The notes under the pieces are model-generated. The model worked only from the letters and a program-made list of their open reading frames with translations, did no database searches and was not told the origin of the DNA. A stretch of 42,883 nucleotides of DNA from Chloroflexota bacterium (GTDB taxonomy: Bacteria > Chloroflexota > Limnocylindria > Limnocylindrales > CSP1-4): positions 18,825-61,707 of the forward strand of contig JACPOU010000021.1 of the NCBI GenBank assembly GCA_016191345.1. Reading direction: 5' to 3'. This document shows, in pieces, positions 8,333 to 16,573 of this stretch. The translations under genes and the position numbers were made by a program. Position 1 is the first letter of the stretch; each line of letters begins with the position of its first letter.

Positions 8333-9655
8333 ATGAAGAGACGGTCGTTGCTCTTCTTAGTGCCCGTCGTCGGACTTGCTGTGGTGTCGGGTGGCTGTGG
8401 AGGCGCCGGCAGCCGGTCACAAGCGCCGCAGGCGAGTCCGGGCGCCAGCAGCCAGTCGCAAGCGCCGCAGGCGAGTCCGGCCGCCAGCGGCGAAGCGATC
8501 AAGATCGGCGTGATGGGTCCGTTCACCGGCTTCGCGTCGTATGTCGGGCCGGGACTGCTGACAGGCGTCAAGGCCGCGATCGAGCAGATCAATGCGGCCG
8601 GAGGGGTGAACGGTCGCATGCTTTCCAGCTTCACGGCCGACGACGCCGGCGACCCTGCCACGGCCGTGACGGCCTACCGCAAGATGCTCTCGGTCGACAA
8701 GCCGGCCGTCATCATCGGGTCGTTCTCGTGGACGAACCCGGCGCTCCTACCTCTGGTCGGGTCGACCCAGGTCCCCGATTTCATGCTCGGTGGCACGACG
8801 CAGCTCAATAACGTCAACAACCCCTACTTCTGGCGGACGCAGCCGAACGACAACTGGCAGGCCGCGGCGCACGCGTACTACGCGATCTCGAAGGGGTGGA
8901 AGAAGGGAGCATTCGCATACGCAACGACAAACTCGGCCCAGACTCTAAAGATCCCGACCCGCGCAGCGTACGTCGGCGGAGGAGGGACGATCGTCTCCGA
9001 GTCGGACCTCGTTCCGGGCGCGACCTCCTATCGCAGTGTGATCCTCAATCTGATCGCCGCGAAGCCTGACGTTGTGTTCTTCGAGATGGACCCGGGCACC
9101 GCTGGCACGTTCTTCCGCCAAGCTGCTCAGCTCGGCTTCAACACGAAGACGCAGTGGATCGGCACCGACACCGACTACTCGATCGAATTCTTCAAGGCGG
9201 TTGGCGCGGACCTGGCGACCAAGAACCTCGTCGTCACGACGGGTGCGGACCAGGCTGGGCCGCCGGCGGACACGTTCGCCCTTTGGAACCAGAAGGCGAA
9301 CAACCTGACGACGCCCGCGCTCTCGGCGACGTACGGATACGATGCGGTGATCACCGCGGCTCTGGCGATGCAGGCGGCCGGGTCGACGGCCGGTCCCGAT
9401 ATCAACAACAAGATCCTAGCCGTGTCGAGTCCTCCTGGGACGGCCGTCTCTGATTTCGCTCAGGGGAAGACGCTTCTGTCCCAGGGTCAAGAAATCAATT
9501 ATGAGGGCGTGGGCTCGTCCGTCGATTTCGACCAGACGCACAACGTCGTCGGGCCTTGGGGAGTGTACAAGTTCACCAGCACTGGCAGCCTCGAACTCGT
9601 CACGACGCTGACCGCAGAACAGTTGGCGCAGTTCGCGGGCCCGGCAGGGCCGTAG
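8333..9655 (+). CDS. livK: Branched-chain amino-acid ABC transporter, substrate-binding lipoprotein
   Basis: 440 residues from ATG 8333 (GGAGGTG at good spacing), although the frame is open upstream. Residues 1-22 form a lipoprotein signal peptide ending in VSGGC, so the mature protein is lipid-anchored at the membrane. A Ser/Ala/Gln/Pro linker with two 13-residue repeats (~28-53) precedes a type I periplasmic-binding fold: IKIGVMGPFTG, GVKAAIEQINAAGGVNG, AVIIGSFSW. This is the LivK/Peripla_BP_6 family, which binds Leu/Ile/Val or other amino acids, urea or amides. Ligand specificity cannot be read. It is the first gene of a four-gene operon with both permeases and both ATPases; base composition is lower in GC than the flanks. 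Confidence 0.92.
   Translation: MKRRSLLFLVPVVGLAVVSGGCGGAGSRSQAPQASPGASSQSQAPQASPAASGEAIKIGVMGPFTGFASYVGPGLLTGVKAAIEQINAAGGVNGRMLSSFTADDAGDPATAVTAYRKMLSVDKPAVIIGSFSWTNPALLPLVGSTQVPDFMLGGTTQLNNVNNPYFWRTQPNDNWQAAAHAYYAISKGWKKGAFAYATTNSAQTLKIPTRAAYVGGGGTIVSESDLVPGATSYRSVILNLIAAKPDVVFFEMDPGTAGTFFRQAAQLGFNTKTQWIGTDTDYSIEFFKAVGADLATKNLVVTTGADQAGPPADTFALWNQKANNLTTPALSATYGYDAVITAALAMQAAGSTAGPDINNKILAVSSPPGTAVSDFAQGKTLLSQGQEINYEGVGSSVDFDQTHNVVGPWGVYKFTSTGSLELVTTLTAEQLAQFAGPAGP
8416..8490 (+). repeat. In-frame tandem duplication in the linker of the substrate-binding protein
   Basis: Two ~36-base near-identical copies begin at 8416 and 8455 (39-base period, 13 codons). They encode SQAPQASPGASSQ and SQAPQASPAASGE. 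The repeat lengthens the flexible tether between lipid anchor and binding domain. Confidence 0.8.
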
Positions 9656-9663
9656 GCAATCAC

Positions 9664-10536
9664 GTGGACACGGTCCTGCTCGCGATCGGTTTCGGTCTTG
9701 TCACGGCATCGATCCTGGCGATCGCGGGCATGGGCCTGTCGCTGCAGTTCGGGGTGACGAACTACGTCAACTTCGCTGCTGGCGACTACGCGACACTCGG
9801 TGCGTACGTGGCGCTCATTCTCGACAGGCAAGGCGTCAGCATCTGGCTCAGTTTGCTTGCCGCCGGTGCGTTTGTCGCGGTCTTCGCGGTGGCGATGAAC
9901 CGCCTGATCTTCAAGCGCCTGATCGAAGGCCGTTACCAGCTGCTGATCCTGTTCGTGGTCACCCTCGGCGTATCGATCGCGCTGCAGAACTCGCTCCAGG
10001 CGATCTTCGGCGCAGGCTTTCAGGTCTACAGCGTCGAGAACGAGGCGCCGATTACCATCGGCCCCTTCCTGCTCGGCCTCCAGCAGTTGACGATCATCGG
10101 CATTGCCGTGCTCTGCATGACCGGCGTTCACGTGGTCCTCCGGTACACGCAGCTCGGCAAGGCAATGCGGGCGATGTCGGACAGCCGCGACCTCGCGGAG
10201 GCGAGCGGAATCGACACCGTTCGAGTCACCGACGTCACCTGGCTCATCACGGGCTTTCTTACCGGCGTTTCCGGCGTCGTGCTCGCGCTCAACGTTGCCA
10301 CCTTTACGCCGACGATCGGTGCCCAGTTCCTGCTCCTGGTGTTCGCCACCGTCATCCTGGGCGGCATCGGGCGCCCGTATGGTGCGATGCTTGGAGCGCT
10401 CGTCCTGGGCGTGACCACCGAGGTCGCCGCCGCCTGGATCCCGACCGCCTACGTGTTCGCGATGGCTTTCCTGCTGATGATCGTCCTGTTGTTCCTGCGA
10501 CCGCAGGGACTTCTCCCAGCGCGAGGGAAGGCCTGA
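9664..10536 (+). CDS. livH: Branched-chain amino-acid ABC transporter permease LivH
   Basis: 290 residues from the GTG at 9664; the frame is open upstream into livK, but the hydrophobic N-terminus VDTVLLAIGFGLVTAS is the normal start. It has about eight membrane helices and the LivH signature FGVTNYVNFAAGDYATLGAY near residues 30-50. The cytoplasmic coupling loop (TQLGKAMRAMSDSRDLAEASGID) contacts the ATPases, and the conserved ATVILGGIGRPYGAMLGAL precedes the last helices. It forms the heterodimeric channel with the LivM domain of the next gene. It starts 8 bases after livK, and 5 bases separate it from the next gene. Confidence 0.93.
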   Translation: MDTVLLAIGFGLVTASILAIAGMGLSLQFGVTNYVNFAAGDYATLGAYVALILDRQGVSIWLSLLAAGAFVAVFAVAMNRLIFKRLIEGRYQLLILFVVTLGVSIALQNSLQAIFGAGFQVYSVENEAPITIGPFLLGLQQLTIIGIAVLCMTGVHVVLRYTQLGKAMRAMSDSRDLAEASGIDTVRVTDVTWLITGFLTGVSGVVLALNVATFTPTIGAQFLLLVFATVILGGIGRPYGAMLGALVLGVTTEVAAAWIPTAYVFAMAFLLMIVLLFLRPQGLLPARGKA

Positions 10537-10541
10537 CTGGG

Positions 10542-12404
10542 ATGACGTACTTCGCCTCGCTGCTCCCGCTCGTCGCGATCTACGCCATCCTGGTACTCGG
10601 ACTGAACCTGCAATACGGCCAGGCCGGCATCCTCAACTTCACCTACATCAGTTTCGTCGCGATCGGCGCCTACATCTCCGCCGTTCTGACACTGGGACCG
10701 CCCGACGAAGGCACGGTGTACGTCCTGGCGTCCAATGTGCCGTTCCCGGTGAACATTCTCCTCGGCGGCGTGGCCGCCACGATCCTTGGACTGCTCGTCA
10801 GCCTCACGGCGTTGCGACGACTGCGCAGCGACTATCTTGCCATCGTCACGCTCGCGGCCGGACAGGTCTTCTACACGATCGTGGGCAACGTCATCCCCTT
10901 GTTCAACGGTTTTCAGGGAATCGACGCTGTCCCGTTGCCGGTGCCCGGCGGGCTCAGCCAGACCGGCCGGCAGTTGGTCTTCGGGGGCATGACGCTGGTC
11001 TTCCTCGCTGTGACCTTCATCGCTGTCGAACGGATCCGCCGTTCACCGCTTGGTCGGGTCTTCCGCAGCGTTCGGGACGACGAGACGGTGACAGAGGCAT
11101 TCGGCCGTAACGCCGGATGGCTCAAACTGCTCGCCTTTCTGCTTGGCTCGTTCATCGCTGGCATAGGCGGCGGACTGCTGGTCACCTATCTGTCCGCCTA
11201 CAATCCGTCGGCGTTCGTGCCCGCTGATACGTTCGTGCTCTGGGCAGCGATGTTCGTGGGCGGCGTCGGCAACAACTGGGGCTCGCTGCTCGGGGCAGCC
11301 CTCGTCCCTGTCGCATTCGTTGAACTGACGCGGTTCCTGCCCAACCTTATCGGCATCGACGCGGCCCTGGTCCAGTCGCTGCGCGGCGTGGCCATCGGGC
11401 TGTTGGTCATCCTGGTGCCGTGGTTCCGCCCGAGGGGGATCCTCCCTGAACGCCTGCCGCGCGATCGAGAGGAGGGGAACGGTCGTGCCTGGAAACGCGG
11501 CGGCGAACAGCCACCGAAGATCGGCGGGAAGATCGAGGCTGGTGTTCCCGCCACGCGAAGGGAGCCTCCTGGATACGCCGCCGCAAGTCCAGCGAGTGGA
11601 TCCCAGGGCGCCGTGGTCCAGGAGCAGGCGACGATCCTTGCGGTCGAGGACGTTTCGAAAAGCTTTGGCGGCCTCCATGCAGTAAGCCACTGCAGTTTTG
11701 ACGTGCAGAGCGAAGCGGTGACCGGACTGATGGGTCCGAATGGCGCTGGCAAGACCACTCTGCTCAACCTGATCGCTGGTGAGTTGAAGCCCGACTCCGG
11801 ACGGATCATCTTCCAGGGAGACATGATCCAGGGGCTCCCGCCGTACAAGGTCTCGCGCCACGGCGTCGCTCGTACCTTCCAGCTCGCCCGTGAACTGGAC
11901 CGACTTACCGTCATGGAAAACCTGCTGCTCGGGCCGTACCCGCAGCGCGGTGAGAGGCTCATCTCAGCGCTGCTTCCGGCTGGCCCCGTCGCCGCAGAGC
12001 AGACCGAGCTGCGGCAACAGGCGCGCGAGATGCTCGACATCTTCGAACTCTCAGCGCTGAAGGACGAGGCGACCGGAAACCTCAGCGGTGGGCAGAAGAA
12101 ACTCCTCGAGCTCGCCCGGGCGATGATGTCCAAGCCGCGCTTGCTGCTGCTGGACGAGCCGACCGCAGGCATCAATCCGGTGCTCATCGATCGGTTGCTA
12201 GAGCACATCCGGTCGGTGCGCCGGATGGGCGTCACGATCTTCGTGGTCGAGCACAACGTGGCCGTCATCGAGAGCCTGTGCGACGTGGTCATCGTCATGG
12301 ACTTCGGGACGGTGCTCGCACGCGGTACGCTCGCCGACCTGAGACGCGATCCGAAGGTCGTCAATGCCTACCTCGGGGCTAGGAGGGCGCATGGCGCTGC
12401 TTGA
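10542..12404 (+). CDS. Fused branched-chain amino-acid ABC transporter permease-ATPase (LivM-LivG)
   Basis: 620 residues in one frame. Residues 1-~305 are a LivM permease (LQYGQAGILNFTYISFVAIGAY-type signature, TALRRLRSDYLAIVTLA, coupling loop GRVFRSVRDDETVTEAFG, GGVGNNWGSLLGA). A hydrophilic Gly/Arg/Ala-rich linker (~306-362) leads into a LivG ATPase. That domain has Walker A GPNGAGKTT (398-406), signature LSGGQKK (514-520), Walker B LLLLDEP and the LivG-specific AGINP. LivM and LivG are normally separate proteins, so this fuses a membrane and a nucleotide-binding subunit 1:1. The gene overlaps livF by 14 bases. Both halves look intact. Confidence 0.93.
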   Translation: MTYFASLLPLVAIYAILVLGLNLQYGQAGILNFTYISFVAIGAYISAVLTLGPPDEGTVYVLASNVPFPVNILLGGVAATILGLLVSLTALRRLRSDYLAIVTLAAGQVFYTIVGNVIPLFNGFQGIDAVPLPVPGGLSQTGRQLVFGGMTLVFLAVTFIAVERIRRSPLGRVFRSVRDDETVTEAFGRNAGWLKLLAFLLGSFIAGIGGGLLVTYLSAYNPSAFVPADTFVLWAAMFVGGVGNNWGSLLGAALVPVAFVELTRFLPNLIGIDAALVQSLRGVAIGLLVILVPWFRPRGILPERLPRDREEGNGRAWKRGGEQPPKIGGKIEAGVPATRREPPGYAAASPASGSQGAVVQEQATILAVEDVSKSFGGLHAVSHCSFDVQSEAVTGLMGPNGAGKTTLLNLIAGELKPDSGRIIFQGDMIQGLPPYKVSRHGVARTFQLARELDRLTVMENLLLGPYPQRGERLISALLPAGPVAAEQTELRQQAREMLDIFELSALKDEATGNLSGGQKKLLELARAMMSKPRLLLLDEPTAGINPVLIDRLLEHIRSVRRMGVTIFVVEHNVAVIESLCDVVIVMDFGTVLARGTLADLRRDPKVVNAYLGARRAHGAA

Positions 12405-13107
12405 GATCGACGATCTCGTCGCCGGTTACGGCAGCTCAGCGGTCGTGCACGGAATCTCGCTCACGGTCGACCACGCACAAGTGGTGGCCTTGATCGGCCC
12501 CAACGGCGCCGGGAAGTCCACCCTGATCAAAGCGATCTTCGGTCTCTGCACTGTTCACAGCGGGAACGTCGTGTTCGAAGGGAAGCGGCTCAGCGGTCTG
12601 CGGCCGAGCCAGATTGTCTCGCGGGGACTTGCCTATCTGCCGCAGGTCGAGAACGTGTTCCCCAGTCTGACAGTGAGGGAAAACCTGGAGATGGGTGCGT
12701 TCCTTCAGCCGAAGGGCGCCGCAAAGCGCATCGACGAATTGGTCGAGATGATCCCGGATCTGCGCCCCACCCTGAAGCGCCCCGCCGGCGAACTGAGCGG
12801 CGGCCAGCGCACCATGCTCGGGTTGGCGCGCGCCCTCATGACGCGACCGACAATGCTCCTGCTTGACGAGCCGACCGCAGGGCTGAGCCCGGTGGCTGCG
12901 GACCGGGTCTGGAATCTCATCGCCGAGATCGTCAGCAGTGGTGCCGCGCTGGTGATCGTCGAGCAGAACGCCAGGCGCGCATTGGAAGCCGCTGACCGCG
13001 GCTTCGTGCTCACGAGCGGTCGCATCGCCCGCGCGGGGGGCGCACAAGAGCTGCTCGACAGCGATGACATCGTGGAACTCTTTCTCGGCACCATGCCCGC
13101 AGTCTGA
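12391..13107 (+). CDS. livF: Branched-chain amino-acid ABC transporter ATPase LivF
   Basis: 238 residues. The ATG at 12391 is chosen because AGGAGG sits 5 bases upstream and the family begins with LLEIDDLVAGYGSSAVVHG. Walker A (GPNGAGKST), the LivF-type switch LPQVENVFPSLTVREN, signature LSGGQR, Walker B LLLLDEPTAGLSP and H-loop/EQNA are all intact. It pairs with the LivG domain of the upstream fusion to power uptake. It is the last gene of the operon. No clear terminator follows; the next ~1 kb is decayed sequence. Confidence 0.94.
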   Translation: MALLEIDDLVAGYGSSAVVHGISLTVDHAQVVALIGPNGAGKSTLIKAIFGLCTVHSGNVVFEGKRLSGLRPSQIVSRGLAYLPQVENVFPSLTVRENLEMGAFLQPKGAAKRIDELVEMIPDLRPTLKRPAGELSGGQRTMLGLARALMTRPTMLLLDEPTAGLSPVAADRVWNLIAEIVSSGAALVIVEQNARRALEAADRGFVLTSGRIARAGGAQELLDSDDIVELFLGTMPAV

Positions 13108-13114
13108 CCCACGT

Positions 13115-13378
13115 TCACCACGCTCTCCACGTCGGCTCTACGGTCGGGTGCCAACACGATCTCGGCCGCGGTCTGCCAGGTGCGCCGGGAAGCGCGCGAT
13201 AGGTCCGACCAGTCGACCGCGTCGAGGGCCTGTTCGCCCGCCCGCTCGACCGAGGTGGACGGTCAGCAGGCTCGTTTCGAAGCGTCGCGCCGTGGCCCGC
13301 ACCGAAGGCCCCGTCGCGAACGGCCACGACGAGCTGGCGCCGGGAAGGCTTGACCCGCCGCTCCGCAGCGCGAACCAT
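13115..13378 (-). pseudogene. Decayed N-terminal fragment of an IS481-like (integrase-type) transposase
   Basis: Three minus-strand frames together give a coherent helix-turn-helix transposase start. From ATG 13378: MVRAAERRVKPSRR, then QLVVAVRDGA. After a frameshift: SVRATARRFETSLLTVHLGRAG. After a second shift: GEQALDAVDWSDLSRASRR, then TWQTAAEIV. The pattern (VRxGxSVRATARRFxxSxxTV, then LDAVDWSDxS) matches the N-terminal part of IS481-type transposases and related integrases. The catalytic DDE part is absent. The fragment lies immediately after livF and in the opposite orientation. Family recognition is from memory. Confidence 0.55.
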
Positions 13379-13409
13379 GACGAAGCGACGGCGTGCGCAG
13401 GTTGACGGC

Positions 13410-13553
13410 ATGGGCGCATCTGCGCGGTGTCGAGCGAGGGATGTCGAGGCCGCGGAGATCGACGAGACGACCGGTTCGCTGATCGTCCGGGTGCGGCTCC
13501 AGCGACGTGACCGGAGCCGCTGCGGACTCCTAGGTCAGGTCGCGCTCCGGCGC
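13410..13553 (+). pseudogene. Decayed N-terminal fragment of an ISL3-family transposase
   Basis: From ATG 13410 the frame reads a run containing DVEAAEIDETTGSLIVRVR, then LQRRDRSRCGLLGQ. This resembles the start of ISL3 transposases (V-x-VExDE-x-G-x-L-V-V-x-VRPRRRxRSRCG-x-CG), whose zinc-knuckle N-terminus follows that pattern. Here the second Cys is lost (CGLLG instead of CGxCG) and the match ends at ~13550. It has the same orientation as the C-terminal-type relic at 8105. Confidence 0.42.
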
Positions 13554-14010
13554 AGCTCCGGGATCACCGTCTCGGCGATGTGGCGGAGGGCGCTGGTCCG
13601 ACTGTAAGGCGTTCCAGAACAGCCTGCTCTCGGGCCGTCAGCCTGAATGGCATGCCACGGCCGGCGCGCTGATCCGCGCGCGGCCGGTCGGCGATCGCGG
13701 AGTGGCTTTCGAGGTTCGAGCCGTGACCGCGTCGCCAATCGTTCGACCTCGTGACGGAGGGGATCGGCTCCCAGGTCTCGGGTAATCCGGAGCACTTCAA
13801 CCGCGGCGCTTTGCGCCGCGGACCGCGGCCCACGTGAGAGCAGAAGCGCCTCGGCCTGACGGAATCGGCTGTAGGCAGCTTCGTGGGGATGCCGCAGCTC
13901 CATTGCCGTGGCAGCGGCATCGGCCCAGCCGACCGCGCTCGACCGGCCCACGAGCCGGCTCAGCTCCGCCTTGCCAAGTGCCATGTCGAGCGCAAGGTGT
14001 GGGTCCGCCA
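13538..14010 (-). pseudogene. Remnant of a LuxR-family (MalT/ATPase-type) transcriptional regulator C-terminus
   Basis: One minus frame encodes AELSRLVGRSSAVGWADAA, ELRHPHEAAYSRFRQAEALL and RDLGADPLRHEVERLATRSRL. This is the TPR-like region that precedes the DNA-binding domain in large ATPase LuxR regulators. The helix-turn-helix is scattered over frames: RLTAREQAVLERL in one, HIAETVIPELRR in another. The recognition helix is cut off where the ISL3-like fragment begins. At least two frameshifts plus truncation make it non-functional. The N-terminal AAA/TPR part is missing. Confidence 0.55.
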
Positions 14011-14180
14011 CGCGACGAGGAGAGCCCGCCCGAGCAGACGTTCGGTCCGACGCTGGTTCGCGAGTGGCGCGACCACTGACCCCATTCGACCTCGATCGAT
14101 GGTCTCGTTCGCGTCCCCGGCCGCCCTCCGGCGCAGCCGCTCGATGGCGCGATGCGCCGTTCCCGTAGACTCGGCCGATC
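14011..14180. other. Short gap before the dgcN-like gene
   Basis: No gene seen. TAGACT at 14166-14171 lies 9 bases before the ATG at 14181 and could be its -10 box. Confidence 0.35.
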
Positions 14181-15287
14181 ATGGTTGCCCCGGCGCGTCG
14201 CCTCCTGATCCTCACCGAAGGGCAGTGGCACGTCCACAACGCCAAGACGGCGATGGGCGTCATCCGCTACGGCACGGAGGAGGTCGTCGCGCTCCTTGAC
14301 TCGACGATCGCCGGCCGGAACGTCGCGGAGTGGATGCCGGGGCACGACATCCCCGCGGTCGCGACACTCGAGGCGGCCATGGCCCTCCCGTCGCCGCCGG
14401 ACACGCTGCTCATCGGCATCGCGCCAACGGGCGGCAAGCTCCCGGAGAGCTGGCGCGGGACGATCCTCGGCGCGATCCGTGCCGGGCTCGCCGTCCACTC
14501 GGGCCTTCATACGTTCCTCGGCGACGACCCGGAGTTCGCCGCGGCGGCCCGCGCCGCCGGCGTCGAGATCGTGGACTACCGGCGGCCGCCGGAGCGGCGC
14601 GAGACGGCGGTCGGCCGGAAGCACCGGCCCGGCTCTCGCTCCATCCTGACCGTCGGGACGGATTGCGCGATCGGCAAGATGTCCGTGGCGCTCGAGCTTC
14701 GGCGGTCCGCCCTGAAGGCCGGCGACCGGCCAGCCTTCGTGCCGACGGGCCAGACCGGCATGATGATCGAGGGCTGGGGCGTGGCGGTGGACCGGGTCAT
14801 CAGCGACTTCGTCCAGGGCACCGTCGAGTGGCTGATGGAGCAGGCGGAGGCCCGCGGCGACTGGGTCATCGTCGAGGGCCAGGGGTCGCTGGACCACCCC
14901 GCCTATTCATCGGTGACGCTCGGGCTCATCCACGGCGCCACGCCCCAGGCGATGGTCATGGTCCACAAGCCCGGCCTCGCCGAGCATGACTTCGACCACC
15001 TGCCTGACGCGTCGTTCCCGATCGCCCGCCTGCCCGACTTCATCGCCCTCCACGAGACGGTCGCCGGGCTCGTTGCGCCATCGAAGGTCGTGGGGATCGC
15101 CCTGAATACCTCGCTGTACCCCGACGAGGCCGAGGCTCGCCGGATCATCGAGTGGACCGAATCCGAGACCGGCCTGCCGGCGGCGGACCCGGTGCGCTTC
15201 GGTGCCGACGACCTGTGGCCCGCGATCCGTCGCCGCGTCGAGGCGCTGCCGTGGGTCGTCGCGAACGACGCCCGGGGAGGCGCATGA
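14181..15287 (+). CDS. dgcN: DUF1611 family protein, D-glutamate N-acetyltransferase-like (DgcN)
   Basis: 368 residues. DUF1611 organisation: N-terminal Rossmann-like domain (~5-140: LLILTEGQWHVHNAKTAMGV, LIGIAPTGGKLP) and a P-loop-like C-terminal domain starting at ILTVGTDCAIGKMSVALE (GTDCAIGKMS at 159-168), then PTGQTGMMIEGWG and VEGQGSLDHPAY. DgcN of this family acetylates D-glutamate at the amino group, and DgcA then racemises N-acetyl-D-Glu to the L form. The next gene overlaps by four bases (ATGA) and encodes an enolase-superfamily epimerase. That is the DgcN-DgcA arrangement and strongly supports the assignment over a generic DUF1611 role. Acetyl donor and substrate remain unproven here. 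Confidence 0.85.
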   Translation: MVAPARRLLILTEGQWHVHNAKTAMGVIRYGTEEVVALLDSTIAGRNVAEWMPGHDIPAVATLEAAMALPSPPDTLLIGIAPTGGKLPESWRGTILGAIRAGLAVHSGLHTFLGDDPEFAAAARAAGVEIVDYRRPPERRETAVGRKHRPGSRSILTVGTDCAIGKMSVALELRRSALKAGDRPAFVPTGQTGMMIEGWGVAVDRVISDFVQGTVEWLMEQAEARGDWVIVEGQGSLDHPAYSSVTLGLIHGATPQAMVMVHKPGLAEHDFDHLPDASFPIARLPDFIALHETVAGLVAPSKVVGIALNTSLYPDEAEARRIIEWTESETGLPAADPVRFGADDLWPAIRRRVEALPWVVANDARGGA

Positions 15288-16345
15288 CGCTCCAGCTCCG
15301 GCACGAGGTGCTCCGCCTCGGGCTTCGTGATCCGTTCCGGATCGCCCGATCGGAGCCCGGCGGCGGGCGCGTGGTCACGACGGTCGTCACGGAGCTGACG
15401 GACGACCGATTTCCGGGTGTGGTGGGGCTCGGCGAGGGATATCCCGACCGCTATTACGGCGAGACGCCCGAATCGATGGCAGCGGTCTTCCCGGTGCTCC
15501 TCGCGGCGGTGGGGGAGCCGGACCCCACGCCCGCCGGGCACGCAGCCGCGGGCGCGGCGATGGACGCGGCCCTCCGCTGGAATGGCGCCGCGAAGTGCGC
15601 CGTCGACACCGCGCTCCTGGACCTCGCCGGCAAGGTGACGGGCCGGCCGGCATGGTCCCTCCTGGGCCTGTCGCCCCGGATCCCGCCGACGGACTTCACG
15701 ATCGGGCTCGACGAACCCGCGATCGTCGCGGAGCGGGCGCGCCGCGCCGGGTCGTTCCCGGCGCTCAAGATCAAATGCGGCGGGCCGGCCGACCTCGCGA
15801 CGCTCCGCGCGGTTCGCGAGGTGTATGAGGGGCCGCTGCGCATCGACGCGAACACCGCCTGGACGCCCGACGTGGCCCTGGAGCTGCTGCCCTCGCTCGT
15901 CGGCCTCGGCGTGGAGCTCATCGAGCAGCCGTACCCGGCGCGGCGTCTCGACTGGCTGGCCGACCTGCAGCAGCGCTCAGCGTTGCCGATCGTGGCCGAC
16001 GAGGCCTGCGTGTCCGAAGAGGACCTCGACGCATTGGTCGGGGTCGTGGCCGGGGTCAACGTGAAGCTCGCCAAGTGCGGCGGGCCGGGCGCCGCCGCCC
16101 GGATGCTCGCCCGGGCTCGTGAGCTCGGCTTCCGGACCTTCGTCGGCTGCATGGAGGAGACCTCGGTCGGGATCGCGGCGTCGGCCGCGGTGGCCTCGCT
16201 TGCCGAGTGGGTGGACCTCGACGGCAACCTGCTCCTCGCCGACGATCCCTTCGAGGGCCTTGAGCTCGGGCCGGACCATGCCTGGATCCTCGGCGCGACG
16301 GCGGGCCTCGGCGTCGCGCGACGTCTCGGGAGCCGGCCCGCCTGA
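15284..16345 (+). CDS. dgcA: Enolase-superfamily N-acetyl-D-glutamate racemase / dipeptide epimerase (DgcA-like)
   Basis: 353 residues from ATG 15284, which overlaps the stop of dgcN (ATGA); longer in-frame starts lie inside dgcN. Enolase-superfamily residues are all present: KxK acid/base pair K162/K164 (ALKIKCGG), metal ligands D188 (RIDANTAW), E214 (EQPYP) and D239 (ADEAC), and the opposite-face base lysine in NVKLAKCGG (~261-264). These fit 1,1-proton-transfer epimerases of the L-Ala-D/L-Glu epimerase subgroup. With dgcN, the likely substrate is N-acetyl-glutamate; a muropeptide dipeptide epimerase role is the alternative. The pathway would turn cell-wall-derived D-Glu into N-acetyl-L-Glu. 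Confidence 0.87.
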   Translation: MTLQLRHEVLRLGLRDPFRIARSEPGGGRVVTTVVTELTDDRFPGVVGLGEGYPDRYYGETPESMAAVFPVLLAAVGEPDPTPAGHAAAGAAMDAALRWNGAAKCAVDTALLDLAGKVTGRPAWSLLGLSPRIPPTDFTIGLDEPAIVAERARRAGSFPALKIKCGGPADLATLRAVREVYEGPLRIDANTAWTPDVALELLPSLVGLGVELIEQPYPARRLDWLADLQQRSALPIVADEACVSEEDLDALVGVVAGVNVKLAKCGGPGAAARMLARARELGFRTFVGCMEETSVGIAASAAVASLAEWVDLDGNLLLADDPFEGLELGPDHAWILGATAGLGVARRLGSRPA

Positions 16346-16371
16346 ACCGTTTCACCCCCGCCCGGGCGCCA

Positions 16372-16380
16372 TGTGGATAA
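16372..16380 (-). promoter_or_regulatory. Isolated perfect DnaA box
   Basis: TGTGGATAA on the plus strand is the exact reverse complement of TTATCCACA. No second consensus box was seen nearby, so this is not an origin. It may be chance or a DnaA-titration site. Confidence 0.35.
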
Positions 16381-16573
16381 GTTGGTGGACGAAAAGGTGG
16401 AGAACACCCCTTCCGGCTCCGAGGCCCCCGGACGTACCATGGCGGAGTCGGTTGCGAGCCGCCGGGAGGGGGCCCGCCGACCACCCAGACCAACGAGGCC
16501 GCGGGTCACGGTCCATCTCGCCGTGCGCCGCGGTCCAGCCCTGCCGTGCCAGGAATGAGGAGGACAGGTATCG

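Noticed and set aside
16346..16440. Possible replication origin because of a perfect DnaA box next to an A/T-containing stretch
   Set aside because: Only one consensus box, no AT-rich unwinding region, and no dnaA, dnaN or parAB genes nearby.
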